Positions 55,238 to 64,000 of a DNA stretch of 64,000 nt are shown piece by piece; position 1 is the first letter of the stretch; each line of letters begins with the position of its first letter. Below the pieces are notes generated by a model, which worked only from the letters and a program-made list of their open reading frames with translations, had not been told where the DNA came from and searched no databases. The stretch covers positions 6,820,001 to 6,884,000 of the forward strand of contig OY755198.1 in the NCBI GenBank assembly GCA_963576735.1, given 5' to 3'. The stretch is from Bedellia somnulentella (Eukaryota; Arthropoda; Insecta; Lepidoptera; Bedelliidae). The position numbers were made by a program, and so were the translations under genes.

Positions 55238-55490
55238 CTATGTAGTGTCAGCTTAGAATAGCACTACCCCATTTCTGCCGGTGGGTGTACGTAAGAGGCG
55301 ACTAACGGTATTGGGGCTTTTAAGAGATTTTTGGGCGATGCGGTTGGAGACCCACCACCAATAACCTTTATTTTACCATCTTTACCCCACTCAACTTTCC
55401 AAAAGTGGCTGAGTAGTTTCTAATTTCTTAGCTCTGGCTACCCCTTCTAGGGATTTACCGTAAGTATATGTATGTATGTATGTAATAACT
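55238..55490 (+). repeat. Family A element, full length
   Basis: Counterpart of 52085-52330 in unit 2. Confidence 0.85.
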
Positions 55491-56001
55491 ATTATTGTAA
55501 GTAAATAAGTTCGTTTTAATGTAAGCTAATTATATTTATTTATTTATGCCCTTGTCTGGTATGTCTACCCGAATGACTGTGTTGCTTGTCTTACCTCCCA
55601 AATGTTGTCTGTCGCTTTTAGCGATAACACTGCCAATTGTACTTCTCTGCAAACTCATTATTTTATACTCAAGGATTTGTTACTTGTGACACTCAGAGTT
55701 AATAAGTAATCTTTCTTTATTTCCAAACACAGTTTTCAGTACAGTGAAGATATTACATAAACACATTTTGTTTTACATGATATGAGTACCTGTGGCCCCA
55801 CACTAGGCAAGCCTGTATCGTGGGTACCGAGTTATGATACGCTATGTGGTCTTCAAAACTAAATTACATTCAAACATAAAAGTGACCTATTTATTTGATA
55901 ATTTGGTTACATGCATAGACCAAAATATAAAGTTAAAAATTCAAACAGTTATTAATAAAATGTGAAAAAAAGAAAGTTATTAAGTTATTGTGTATTTTGT
56001 G

Positions 56002-56056
56002 TGTGCGTATGTGTGGGTGTGTGTTGAGGTGTTTGTGTGTGTGTGTGTGTGTGTAT
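56002..56056 (+). repeat. (GT)n microsatellite in the LINE 3' end
   Basis: Interrupted GT repeat just beyond the LINE stop codon. Confidence 0.85.
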
Positions 56057-56071
56057 TTCGTGCTTATTGTG

Positions 56072-58012
56072 TTATTCAGTCACTCTTACTAATTGCTCTA
56101 CTGCATCGTATGACAAGCTTGACAGCCAGCTGTTCACTTTTACTTTGACTTCTCTTAAAGTACAGTGACTTATGTCGCAGATCTTCAAGAATGAGTTGTA
56201 CAGTCGTGGTTGTAGATAGGGTAGGAATCTTTTACCGAAGGTGGTTTTACAGTACTTCATAGGAACACTGGGACTTCTTCTTGATTGGGATACATTACTG
56301 CGGAAATGTTGGGAGAATTTTTGATGTGCTCGCATGATAGATAGATAAATAAATAGCTTCCGAACACTCATCAAACCACATTCGGTGTAAAGACTAGCCG
56401 TACTGTATCTGTAGTGCTTCTTCATCATAGTCTTTATGACAGATCTTTGAGCTCTTTCAGATTCTATCAGAGTAGTCTTTGCTGCACCCCCCCAAACTGG
56501 TAAGCAGTAACACAGTAGCGATTGGCATATAGCTATGTAAATTTGGACGAGAAGTTTGGAGTCAGCGCTATTTCTGAGTAGTTTCATGATGTTTATTACT
56601 TTGCGAACTCTACCAGACAGTGTGTGAATGTGTTCTTTGAAGGACAGGTTATGGTCGAGGGTAATGCCGAGATATTTAGTCGAGACCGCTCTTGTAAGAA
56701 TGGGGCACTGGCAGTCTGGTTTGTATGGTGATTTGGAAAGTGGTGTGCTACAGGAATGTATTTTTACTTCTTTAGAGGGAGGCTTGGATGCACGAGTTTT
56801 GTGGAAGCATAACATGTGTGTCTTTTCAGGATTAAGTGTTAGTAAATTTGCTGAAAGCCATTTAGCGACGGAAGCCATGCCTTCCTCCACCCAGCCAAAT
56901 ACCTCCTTCCATGTGGAACCACTAAAAACAATAGCCGTGTCGTCTGCATAGCAGAATAACTCTGCATTTCTGAGGGAAAGGGTCAACATATCGTTTAAGT
57001 AAATCAGAAAGAGGGTGGGACCGAGAATGCTTCCCTGTGGAACTCCGTAGTTTGTCGGGTGTGGGTCACTAATAATTTGGTCAATTTTCACGCATTGAGA
57101 TCTGTTTGTGAGATAACTGTTAAACCAGGCCAGAGCAACGCCCCGCACTCCGATTGCTTCGAGTCTTTTCATTAGCAAGGGCTTAGCCACTGTGTCGAAA
57201 GCTTTCGTTTGGTCCATGAAAATACCGACGCATGCCCTACCCTGGTCCAGATGTGAGGATATAAGGTTAGTTAGCTCGCCCACTGCGTCCTCAGTGCATT
57301 TTCCACGCCGAAACCCGAACTGCCTACAGGATAGAAGTTTATTTGTTTCTAGAAAGCTTACTAACCTGCTGTTGACAATTTTTTCAAGGAGTTTTGATAT
57401 GGCTGAGAGCAGCGTTATAGGGCGATAGTTTGATGGAATAGCCTTGGACCCACCCTTATGAATTGGCGATACTACTCCCATCTTCCACAGGTCAGGAAAC
57501 TCTCCATTTGCTAGGCTGAGGTTAAATATGTGTGTCAGAGGTAGAGCTATATGATGTTTAACGACTTTTAGCAGGCTATTGGAAATTTTATCGAGTCCAG
57601 GTGCTTTATTTGAGGATAGTTGCTGTATTAGTTCTATTACTTCAACTGTGTCAGTCGGTTGCAGAAAAATGGAGTGTAAAGACTTTCGGGCAACAGTAAC
57701 TTTTGACGCCAATGAGTCTTCAGTTTCCCCCAACCTGTCCAATATTTTGGCAGCCAGTGTGATGCCAACCCTTGAAAAATATTCGTTACACTGGTTGATA
57801 CAAGTTTTGGGGTTGTCTCTATCATTTGTTATTAGGTTTGAAGCTGTAGCCTTGGTTTTATGTGAATGGCAAATACTTTTAATGGTGGACCATAGTTTTT
57901 TTGGATTTCTACGATGTTTCTCCAGTTCAGTTTTTTCGTATTCATGTTTCAACGACCGTACGAGATTGTAATAGAAGTTCCGGTATCGAAGTGGGTAACT
58001 ACATAAAATCAT
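56072..58012 (-). CDS. Non-LTR reverse transcriptase, 5'-truncated, 646 open codons
   Basis: Jockey/CR1-superfamily ORF2 without its endonuclease. RT motifs in order: NYRPITLLSAISKLLEKIV (about residue 193), MDQTKAFDTV (about 264, with Gln-Thr in place of the usual Leu-Ser), GVPQGSILGP (about 322), FCYADDTAIVFSG (about 354, catalytic Asp pair), then the thumb region and a C-terminal domain (SARLYTECGLMSVR type). Family ORF2 is usually about 900-1,000 residues; the endonuclease third is lost at a truncation near 58050. No stop or frameshift in the remainder, so it is recent. The ATG at 58012 is only the first Met in the remaining frame. Confidence 0.9.
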   Translation of the reverse strand: MILCSYPLRYRNFYYNLVRSLKHEYEKTELEKHRRNPKKLWSTIKSICHSHKTKATASNLITNDRDNPKTCINQCNEYFSRVGITLAAKILDRLGETEDSLASKVTVARKSLHSIFLQPTDTVEVIELIQQLSSNKAPGLDKISNSLLKVVKHHIALPLTHIFNLSLANGEFPDLWKMGVVSPIHKGGSKAIPSNYRPITLLSAISKLLEKIVNSRLVSFLETNKLLSCRQFGFRRGKCTEDAVGELTNLISSHLDQGRACVGIFMDQTKAFDTVAKPLLMKRLEAIGVRGVALAWFNSYLTNRSQCVKIDQIISDPHPTNYGVPQGSILGPTLFLIYLNDMLTLSLRNAELFCYADDTAIVFSGSTWKEVFGWVEEGMASVAKWLSANLLTLNPEKTHMLCFHKTRASKPPSKEVKIHSCSTPLSKSPYKPDCQCPILTRAVSTKYLGITLDHNLSFKEHIHTLSGRVRKVINIMKLLRNSADSKLLVQIYIAICQSLLCYCLPVWGGAAKTTLIESERAQRSVIKTMMKKHYRYSTASLYTECGLMSVRKLFIYLSIMRAHQKFSQHFRSNVSQSRRSPSVPMKYCKTTFGKRFLPYLQPRLYNSFLKICDISHCTLREVKVKVNSWLSSLSYDAVEQLVRVTE

Positions 58013-58205
58013 TTTTTAAATCCTCTAAATAAGAGGCTTACCTTGTCGTGTACTGTCATATTCACACATAGATTCCCCAAAAAAGTGGCACAGAAAAAAT
58101 AATTGTAAACATCAGATATCGTTTGGGTCATTCATTTTGCTGGGTCAGTGAAATTATGGGCACTTTTTTATTGCATAGAAACAGTTTTTTGTTAACAGCC
58201 TTGTA

Positions 58206-58672
58206 ACATATAACATAACATGAAAAACATGTCGTCAATATTGTTGTATTGTTACTTTCCTAATTTTGTACTTGGTTTTGTAGATCAATAAAAAAAAAAA
58301 AAAAAACATAAACGTTCACGTCGAATACCCCCGAAGAGGTTTGGCAGAGGTACTAATACTTCTGAACATCACGTGACTTTGTCACCTGGTGTTCAGAGTA
58401 CCCACGTTTTGCATGGACAGTGTACTCACGTGATAGGGGGCAGGCCTATCGCCGTTTTGTACGAATACACTGTCACACGACTAAGTGGGCTCAGCAATAT
58501 GGGTTTCCTCACGATTTTTTCCCTCACCGTTAACAACCGTGATAAATTAACCACACATATGTCTTTAGAAAAGACAAATTGGTGTAGGCCCGATCCGGGA
58601 TTTGAACACCAGTTGCTTGCACGTTAACTGGTGTTCACCCATTAAGCTATCACGTCGTATTTGCCTTGTATT
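58206..58672 (-). repeat. Family C SINE, full length, with a poly(A) fragment in its tail
   Basis: Flanked by GCCTTGTA (58198-58205, 58673-58680); unit 1 has the empty site. From the right: tRNA-like head with A-box TAGCTTAATGGG and B-box GTTCAAATCCC, body, conserved hairpin, TTATG tail. About 95 bp ending in AATAAA plus an A run (plus orientation, to about 58306) interrupts the tail. Confidence 0.9.
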
Positions 58673-58947
58673 TTTATATATATACGTCAAACAGTTATGT
58701 TATGACTTAAGAAATGACACATTGGTACATCCCCGCATTAGGATTAGAACTCACGCATCAGTGTATACGAAGTGAAATCTTATTCGGGAGCATTTCCCCA
58801 CTTCCCGTAACCCGCACCGCATGACTATAGATGCGCGCACAACTTTTCGGACGGTGTTAGCCTACTTAGATATTTAACAAAATAAATAATAATTTTCATA
58901 TATTTTTATATTGAATACTTACTGGAAATAAAAGCGTTTATCAATAA

Positions 58948-59115
58948 GGCAGGTGTCCGAAGTACGAAGAATAAAAGAGCATGTATGAAAAGATTGATGG
59001 ATGTGAATGAAGCTAGAGAGGTTTGCCAGGATCGTACAAAGCGGCGATCGATAGTTTCTTGCCTACTTCAATGGGAACTAACGGCGTGAGAATGTGTATG
59101 TATGTATGTATCAAT
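58948..59115 (+). mobile_element. LINE family B, 5'-truncated
   Basis: Encodes the last about 45 residues (KNKRACMKRLMDVNEAREVC), hairpin and TATGTATG tail. Flanked by ATCAATAAG on both sides; unit 1 has the empty site at about 52871. Confidence 0.9.
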
Positions 59116-59355
59116 AAGCAAAGATACACCATAAAAATAATTGTCTTTAAAAAAAAGTTTCCACTACAAAAAATATTAATGGAAGTGATAAATTATTATA
59201 TACGTAGGTCACCCTATAATTTTTATTTAGTTAAGAACTAACTGACAATGACAGGCCGAAATTTCAAAATGGCGACAGTATACCAGTAGTCGCTGCCGGC
59301 CAAGAAAAGATTGTGGATCTGTAATGGTTTTAATATCCAATAATATACTTCAACA

Positions 59356-60764
59356 TGGTAGCAGAGCGTCTACAAAATTGAGAATTTGTTGTAAATAGAA
59401 CTACTGATATGGGCGTACAAATATTTTCGTTCTGAGAAGACTACCGATATTACGATGTCGACTACGAGTTGCAAGATCGATATTGGACGGTTGGAAGGAA
59501 AAGAAAATTGGCAGACCTGGCGATGCAAAGCTTAGCTGCTTCTAAGAGGTTCTCCTGGAGGCTTAGATGCCAATAACGGAAAAATCAAAGAACCTGTGAA
59601 ACCAGACGAAACAGCTTCCCTAGATCTAATCGCTAAATATGAAAAGGAACTACAACATTATAGCGAAACAGACAGTGCAGCAATGCTGATTTTAATGGCT
59701 AACATGTCAGATACCACTTTACAAAAAGTGATGAGATTGAGAACAGCCAAAGAGGTCTGGGACGAACTACACACTTTATTTGATGGTACATCTGAGGACA
59801 AAAGCCTACCCTACCCTATGCTACAGTATCTTTGGATATCGTAAGGATCCCTCTCATGATATGTCTATGCATATATCCAAACTTACACAAATATGGCACG
59901 AATTAAAAGAAGAACTTCGTAAAGATGAAGCTAAATATGATCTTCCAGAGATTTTACTTATCTGCAAGGTATTAGAGACTTTACCTGATGGCATTTACTT
60001 CTCATTCAAGTCTAGCTGGATGCTTATGTCTAAAAAGGATCGTAACATTGACAATTTGACAGCACAAATTTGCGCTTACGAAAGATCACTTACCATTGAA
60101 GAAAAATTGAATTGAAGATCACTTACTACTAAAGAAGAACAAGCTGAAGTATTGATTGCACAAGGTAACAAGTTTAGTAAGAAGAAATGCGGTTATTGCG
60201 GACTACTTGGACACAAAGTCAGAAAATGTCGGAAGTGGATATCGGACGGTAAACCCCCTAAGCCACCAAAACCATCTACTTCAAAGCAAGTTGAAAATAT
60301 CAATATGACAACAGAGCTGATGCACGTTGAGACTAATGAAGCAGTGTATAGTATTGAAGTTGTTCTTCTTTAGTAGTAAGTCTACTAAAGAAGAACAAGC
60401 TGAAGTATTGATTGCACAAGGTAACAAGTTTAGTAAGAAGAAATGCGGTTATTGCGGACTACTTGGACACAAAGTTAGAAAATGTCGGAAGTGGATATCG
60501 GACGGTAAACCCCCTAAGCCACCAAAACCATCTACTTCAAAGCAAGTTGAAAATATCAATATGACAACAGAGCTGATGCACGTTGAGACTAATGAAGCCG
60601 TGTATAGTATTGAAGGAGAACTTGAAAATTGGTACGTTGATAATGGTGCCACAAGCCATGTCACAGGACGTAATGATGTATTCTCAAGCTTTTAACACTT
60701 CTCTAATAACCAAACAGTGACAACTGCTAATGGATCTACAGCACAAGCAATTGGTAAAGGTACT
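59356..60764 (+). pseudogene. Copia LTR retrotransposon: primer-binding site, gag and protease start
   Basis: TGGTAGCAGAGC (59356-59367) is complementary to the insect initiator tRNA-Met 3' end, as in Copia elements. Gag begins at an ATG at 59456, breaks after KENWQTWRCK, then reads a UBN2-type gag (MLILMANMSDTTLQKVMRLR, AKEVWDELHTLFDG), shifts frame near 59815, continues (PSHDMSMHISKLTQIWHELK) to a CCHC knuckle (CGYCGLLGHKVRKC) and the protease start WYVDNGATSHVTG. The knuckle segment is duplicated in tandem. Everything after the protease start is missing. Confidence 0.85.
60118..60615 (+). repeat. Tandem duplication (about 248 bp units) in Copia gag with a snap-back junction
   Basis: Units 60118-60357 and about 60381-60615 are nearly identical. 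Between them, 'ttgttcttctttagtagtaag' is the reverse complement of the unit's own start, forming a hairpin with 'ctactaaagaagaacaagc'. Confidence 0.85.
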
Positions 60765-60815
60765 TTATTTTAAATCTTTTTGTTCATGTAAACCTCATTT
60801 GGGGATTATTACTAA

Positions 60816-61633
60816 CTAGTGGATCGTCCCAGCTTCGCACGGGTAGCGTTGTTTTTTTAAATAACTGAGGTTTCTTTCTTCAGTCACTGCTCAAGCATTG
60901 TGAAATTTAGCGCAATGTTTTCAATTTATTAAATTTATAGCACTCCCTAAACAGTGTAGTTTGGTGATTTTGAATGCGCTTTAATGAACGGTTCAGTATT
61001 TCCGTTTAATAGCAAATTTTGGAATAAAACGCTATAAAGTATTTATAACAATCTAAAAAATAAATCATTACGTAATGTAGGATGCAACTACTGGCGCCAT
61101 CTAGTATGTTATATGTAAATTAGTAAAGATTTGGTTTTGGTCACGGGCGCGATGGCTTATTTTATGTATAATTTCGGTGTTTCTCTACCGATTTCTATGA
61201 TTCTTTTTTTATTGAATAGGTAATAATGTTACCTTTTTTAAATTAGGGATAAAAGAATGGTTTACAAACGTAAGAGTAAACAAATATAATCAGAATGTTC
61301 CGAACTGCTAAGCTATCAGGAATTACACGTGTTATTGTGAGTCAACCGTAAAAGATAGACATAAACTGTTGAGGATTTTTTTTAAGGTAATTTCATGAAG
61401 AATATTTCCGTAATACATGATTTCTATGTAAGTTTTACCATTAAGGCTGCACACGCGACGGAAGCTTAAAAAATGGAGTAACTTCTCCCGTTTTCCCAAA
61501 ATTTCCCAAAATTCCCCTTTACTACTCTGCTGGAAAGTATACAAAAACCTGCGCAGGAGTATGAAGAATAATTGTACCAAGTTTCGTTAGAATCTGTCGA
61601 GTAGTTTTTGTTTCCATAAGGAACATACAAACC

Positions 61634-61691
<58 letters not shown>

Positions 61692-61810
61692 AATTTTACT
61701 GATTGCATTTTTGGCATCAGTATCGATCCCTAATCATCACCTGATAGTTATTTTGAAAATATATTTCATGTACAGAATTGACCTCTCTACAGATTTATTA
61801 TAAGTATAGA
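60816..61810 (-). mobile_element. Helitron family H, copy 3 (995 bp)
   Basis: Same ends as copy 1 and nearly the same sequence; flanked by A (60815) and T (61811). Contains a 14-unit GACA array. Confidence 0.9.
61634..61689 (+). repeat. (GACA)14 microsatellite in Helitron copy 3
   Basis: The same position holds four units in copy 1 and five in copy 2. Confidence 0.9.
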
Positions 61811-61915
61811 TAAATAATAAATAAAGGAAAGAAAAGGCGGGAATCGAACCCGCGACCTCAGGTATACGCCCCGACGCTCTGCCAATTGAGCCACCGACCG
61901 TGTCAATGGCTGCCA
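61811..61915 (-). repeat. tRNA-derived SINE head, minus strand
   Basis: Minus strand: A-box TGGCTCAATTGG and B-box GGGTTCGATTCCC at tRNA-like spacing, but the ends do not pair as an acceptor stem. Tail of TTTATTTATTATTTA type directly abuts Helitron copy 3. Confidence 0.75.
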
Positions 61916-62102
61916 GCGCGAAATTCTTCTATCGTTTATTTCTTTTACACGTTTAAGTAGTGTTTGCGTTTCCTACCTCCGAATTTTTTACTAATTCGGA
62001 AGGCCACTTGTCTATCTTTTCAGATAGAATGCAAATGTTGAAAACGCCTAACTATCACATAATTTAAATCTTTTTTTTCATGAAAACCTCATGTGGGGAT
62101 TA
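61916..62102. other. Spacer
   Basis: Near 62066 the sequence 'catgaaaacctcatg-ggggatta' repeats what precedes Helitron copy 3 at 60772-60810. Confidence 0.5.
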
Positions 62103-62764
62103 TCCATACTAATATTATAAATGGGAAAGTGAGTTTGTTTGTTTGTTTGTTCCGCTTTCACGCCGTAAATACTGAACCGATTGCTTTGAAATTTTTCAGA
62201 CGTGTAGTTAAAAGTCTAAATTAAATAATAGGGTACTTTTTATCCCGGAAAAAATATGTTCCCACGGGAAATCAAAAATATTGTTTGCTTGCTGGATGCA
62301 TTGGAGATGGCGCTGTGTATCGTTTAAAACAACGTAAAATATTGTAAACTAATATAAAAATCAAAATTTAGAAGCTTAATGGTACGGTAATGGATCCCCG
62401 AAAATAAGGAACTCCCGAGGGATGATGTACTATTTTTTTATCGTATACATTTTTTTTTACATCTACTTATATTGCAAACGAATATTAACATGTAAATTTA
62501 GAAGCTAAATGAAACGACGACGATTCCTTGAAACTAAGGAATCCGCAAGAGTTCTCATAGGAACATCAAAAAACCTTAACTCATATATGGCTCAAAATAT
62601 TGCAGCGATTATTTTTATCATCGATGGAATTCACATCAGACACTTTGTTAATGTTCATTTTGGAAAGATGAAGGGGTTTCATCAATTTAAATGACAAATT
62701 TGTTTATCAATAGTAAGACTAATATGAAATAAAGCGTAATAAAAATTTGACACCGCCCCGGTAA

Positions 62765-62880
62765 CGTCTCCGTGGCGTAGCGGTATAACTAACAACGAAT
62801 ATTTAATTAGAACTATTATGAATCAATCGTCCCAGGTTCGTATCTCAGGTAATTCAAGCTTTTTGTAAAAAAATGTTTCG
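62765..62880 (+). repeat. tRNA-derived SINE head
   Basis: A-box TGGCGTAGCGGTA and B-box-like GGTTCGTATCTC with an unusually long, AT-rich gap between them. Confidence 0.6.
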
Positions 62881-63299
62881 TTAGCTTAAAATAACACTAT
62901 ATATAATAATAACAAGCACTATCCCTTCAATTTAGCGATTATTTTGGAAGGAGATCCACCACTAATCATCCCTATATTGCCGACCAATCGCTGCAAGCTC
63001 TCCCACTATCACCAACGGTCAGTGTAGGGGGCAGCACCGGGCCGTCGCCGCAGCGCCAAACTACTATCCGTATCTGTACTTACTAAAGATATTCTCATTT
63101 CTGAACATAAAAACTTGGTATATTTGTTTCATGATTCTTATGAACAATTAAAAAGGAATTTTTGGAACTCAACCCCTAACGGGTTGATATAGCAAATGAA
63201 AGTTAATATAGAGTTTTTTTACATTTTATAATAAAACTTGGTGCGATTGAATTTATGAAATCCATCTATCAATCATTCATGAATATATGCTAACAACCA

Positions 63300-63465
63300 T
63301 ACATTCCATAAAAGGGAAGCCATAGCTTCGGAGATACTAATTCTTCATCCAATTTTGGAAATATATTGATAAAAGATAGGTTAATAAAGGTTGTTAGTGA
63401 TGGGTCACAAACTGCATCGCCCAACAATCACTTAAAAAGCCTCAATGTCCTTTATGTCATTTACA
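63300..63465 (-). repeat. Family A fragment, worn
   Basis: Recognisable 'ccatagcttcggagatac', 'gtgatgggtcacaaactgca' and 'cgcccaac' blocks. Confidence 0.65.
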
Positions 63466-63588
63466 ACGCTCGCGGGATTATAAATATAAAAAACAGAAGT
63501 TGAGATAGTGTTTCGGTATTTTGGTATTATGTAAACTGGATGCAAAAAATGAAGTCCACGCGGACGAAGTCGCGGGGCAAAAAGCTAG

Positions 63589-64000
63589 TCTATACTAATA
63601 TTATAAAGAGGAAAGGTTTGATTTTTTGTTTGTTTGTTTGTTTGAATTGAATAGGCTCCAAAACTACTGGACGGATTTGAAAAATTCTTTCACTGTTTTG
63701 ATGCTACACTATTCCCGAGTGACATAAGCTATATTTTATTTTCAAAAAAATTAGGGATCCTTACGTAAACTTCAAAATTGTAACCCAAGGTGTTAAAGAA
63801 ATACCAAAAAAAATCCTTACATCGCGTGCGCTGCGAAAACTATTGACAATAGAATAAAACTATGTACTACAATTTTATAGAACACATTATTATCTAAAAA
63901 CAATGCCCGGACAGCATGTCTCCAACTATTATAGTTATCTCACAACAAGCGTCATTATATAAAATTATTTAAAAATTAAATTAAAATCCTGCTTTAGAAA
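63589..64000 (+). mobile_element. Helitron of the second family, 5' part (runs off window)
   Basis: Starts TCTATACTAATATTATAAAG directly after the CTAG of the preceding Helitron, followed by GTTTGTTTGTTTG and 'aaactactggacggattt'. No 3' end before the edge. Confidence 0.7.

Larger units (their letters stand above)
55190..59212 (+). repeat. Tandem unit 2 of element X, expanded by three insertions
   Basis: Matches unit 1 in pieces around the LINE (about 55636-58050), the SINE insertion (58206-58672) and LINE B (58948-59115). Ends 'aaattattata' then continues into the right end of X without the mariner. Confidence 0.8.
51902..59321. mobile_element. Composite element X with TA-flanked inverted ends, 7,420 bp
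   Basis: Left end CAGATCCACAAACATTTCTT-GGCCGG; right end is its inverse with three differences. TA on both sides (51900-51901, 59322-59323), as in the Tc1/mariner superfamily. Inside are two copies of one unit (52034-52952 and 55190-59212), a mariner-like transposase between them, and later insertions in the second unit. X itself shows no other transposase. Confidence 0.75.
62103..63588 (+). mobile_element. Helitron, second family (Lep1-like ends), 1,486 bp
   Basis: Starts TCCATACTAATATTATAAA, then 'gtttgtttgtttgtt'; ends GACGAAGTCGCGGGGC...AGCTAG. It holds a SINE head (62765-62880) and a family A copy (63300-63465). No Rep/helicase. The extent assumes that the two ends belong together. Confidence 0.6.

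Noticed and set aside
61830..61905. tRNA gene on the minus strand
   Set aside because: A- and B-boxes are good, but the two ends do not pair as an acceptor stem and a SINE-type tail follows; called a SINE head.

Overview
This is eukaryotic DNA, almost certainly from an insect and most likely a moth or butterfly. It is AT-rich, has spliced genes with GT-AG introns, and is packed with tRNA-derived SINEs, short Helitrons with TC...CTAG ends, RTE-like LINE tails, hAT and Tc1/mariner elements, BEL/Pao, Gypsy and Copia pieces. No operon, rRNA, intact tRNA gene or CRISPR array was seen. Transposable elements and their remains cover most of the recognisable sequence.

Likely host genes or gene pieces: a two-exon unrecognised gene (2495-3584, minus); a C2H2 zinc-finger gene (47657-49600, minus, 513 residues, intact); a 59-residue stand-alone THAP protein (30264-30710, minus); a candidate first exon (19312-19388, minus); a damaged THAP locus (51031-51592, minus); and two in-frame exons carried inside a Helitron (43919-44304).

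Layout. 1-1766: N-terminal part of a Polinton-type DNA polymerase. 2.5-6.4 kb: unknown gene, SINEs, a hAT MITE. 6.4-10.0 kb: a PIF/Harbinger region (MADF gene with a transposase inside its intron), then a 1,036 bp hAT element made largely of ATCGAT palindromes. 10.2-11.0 kb: BEL/Pao integrase split by a LINE. 14.3-16.1 kb: a P-element-like THAP transposase pseudogene invaded by a Helitron and a MITE; a partial inverted copy lies at 21.3-21.8 kb. 19.5-20.2 kb: another hAT element. 23-26 kb: Helitron, SINE with a nested MITE, tandem duplication. 28.7-30.7 kb: LINE end and THAP gene. 32.3-41.0 kb: two internally deleted copies of one Gypsy family around a decayed Gypsy RT. 42.3-46.2 kb: a 3,980 bp Helitron carrying foreign exons. 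46.8-47.6 kb: a SINE split by a miniature LTR element. 47.7-49.6 kb: zinc-finger gene. 51.9-59.3 kb: a composite bounded by TA-flanked inverted repeats, holding a tandem duplication, a mariner-like transposase and a non-LTR reverse transcriptase. 59.4-60.8 kb: Copia gag. 60.8-64 kb: Helitrons and SINEs.

Repeat names used below. Family A: about 240 bp. Family B: C-terminal tails of an RTE-like LINE. Family C: a tRNA-headed SINE. A, B and C have different bodies but share one 3' hairpin followed by TATG- or TTATG-type repeats, which suggests one retrotransposition machinery serves all three. Several insertions have their empty site or an allele-like copy in this same window, so the order of events can be read directly.
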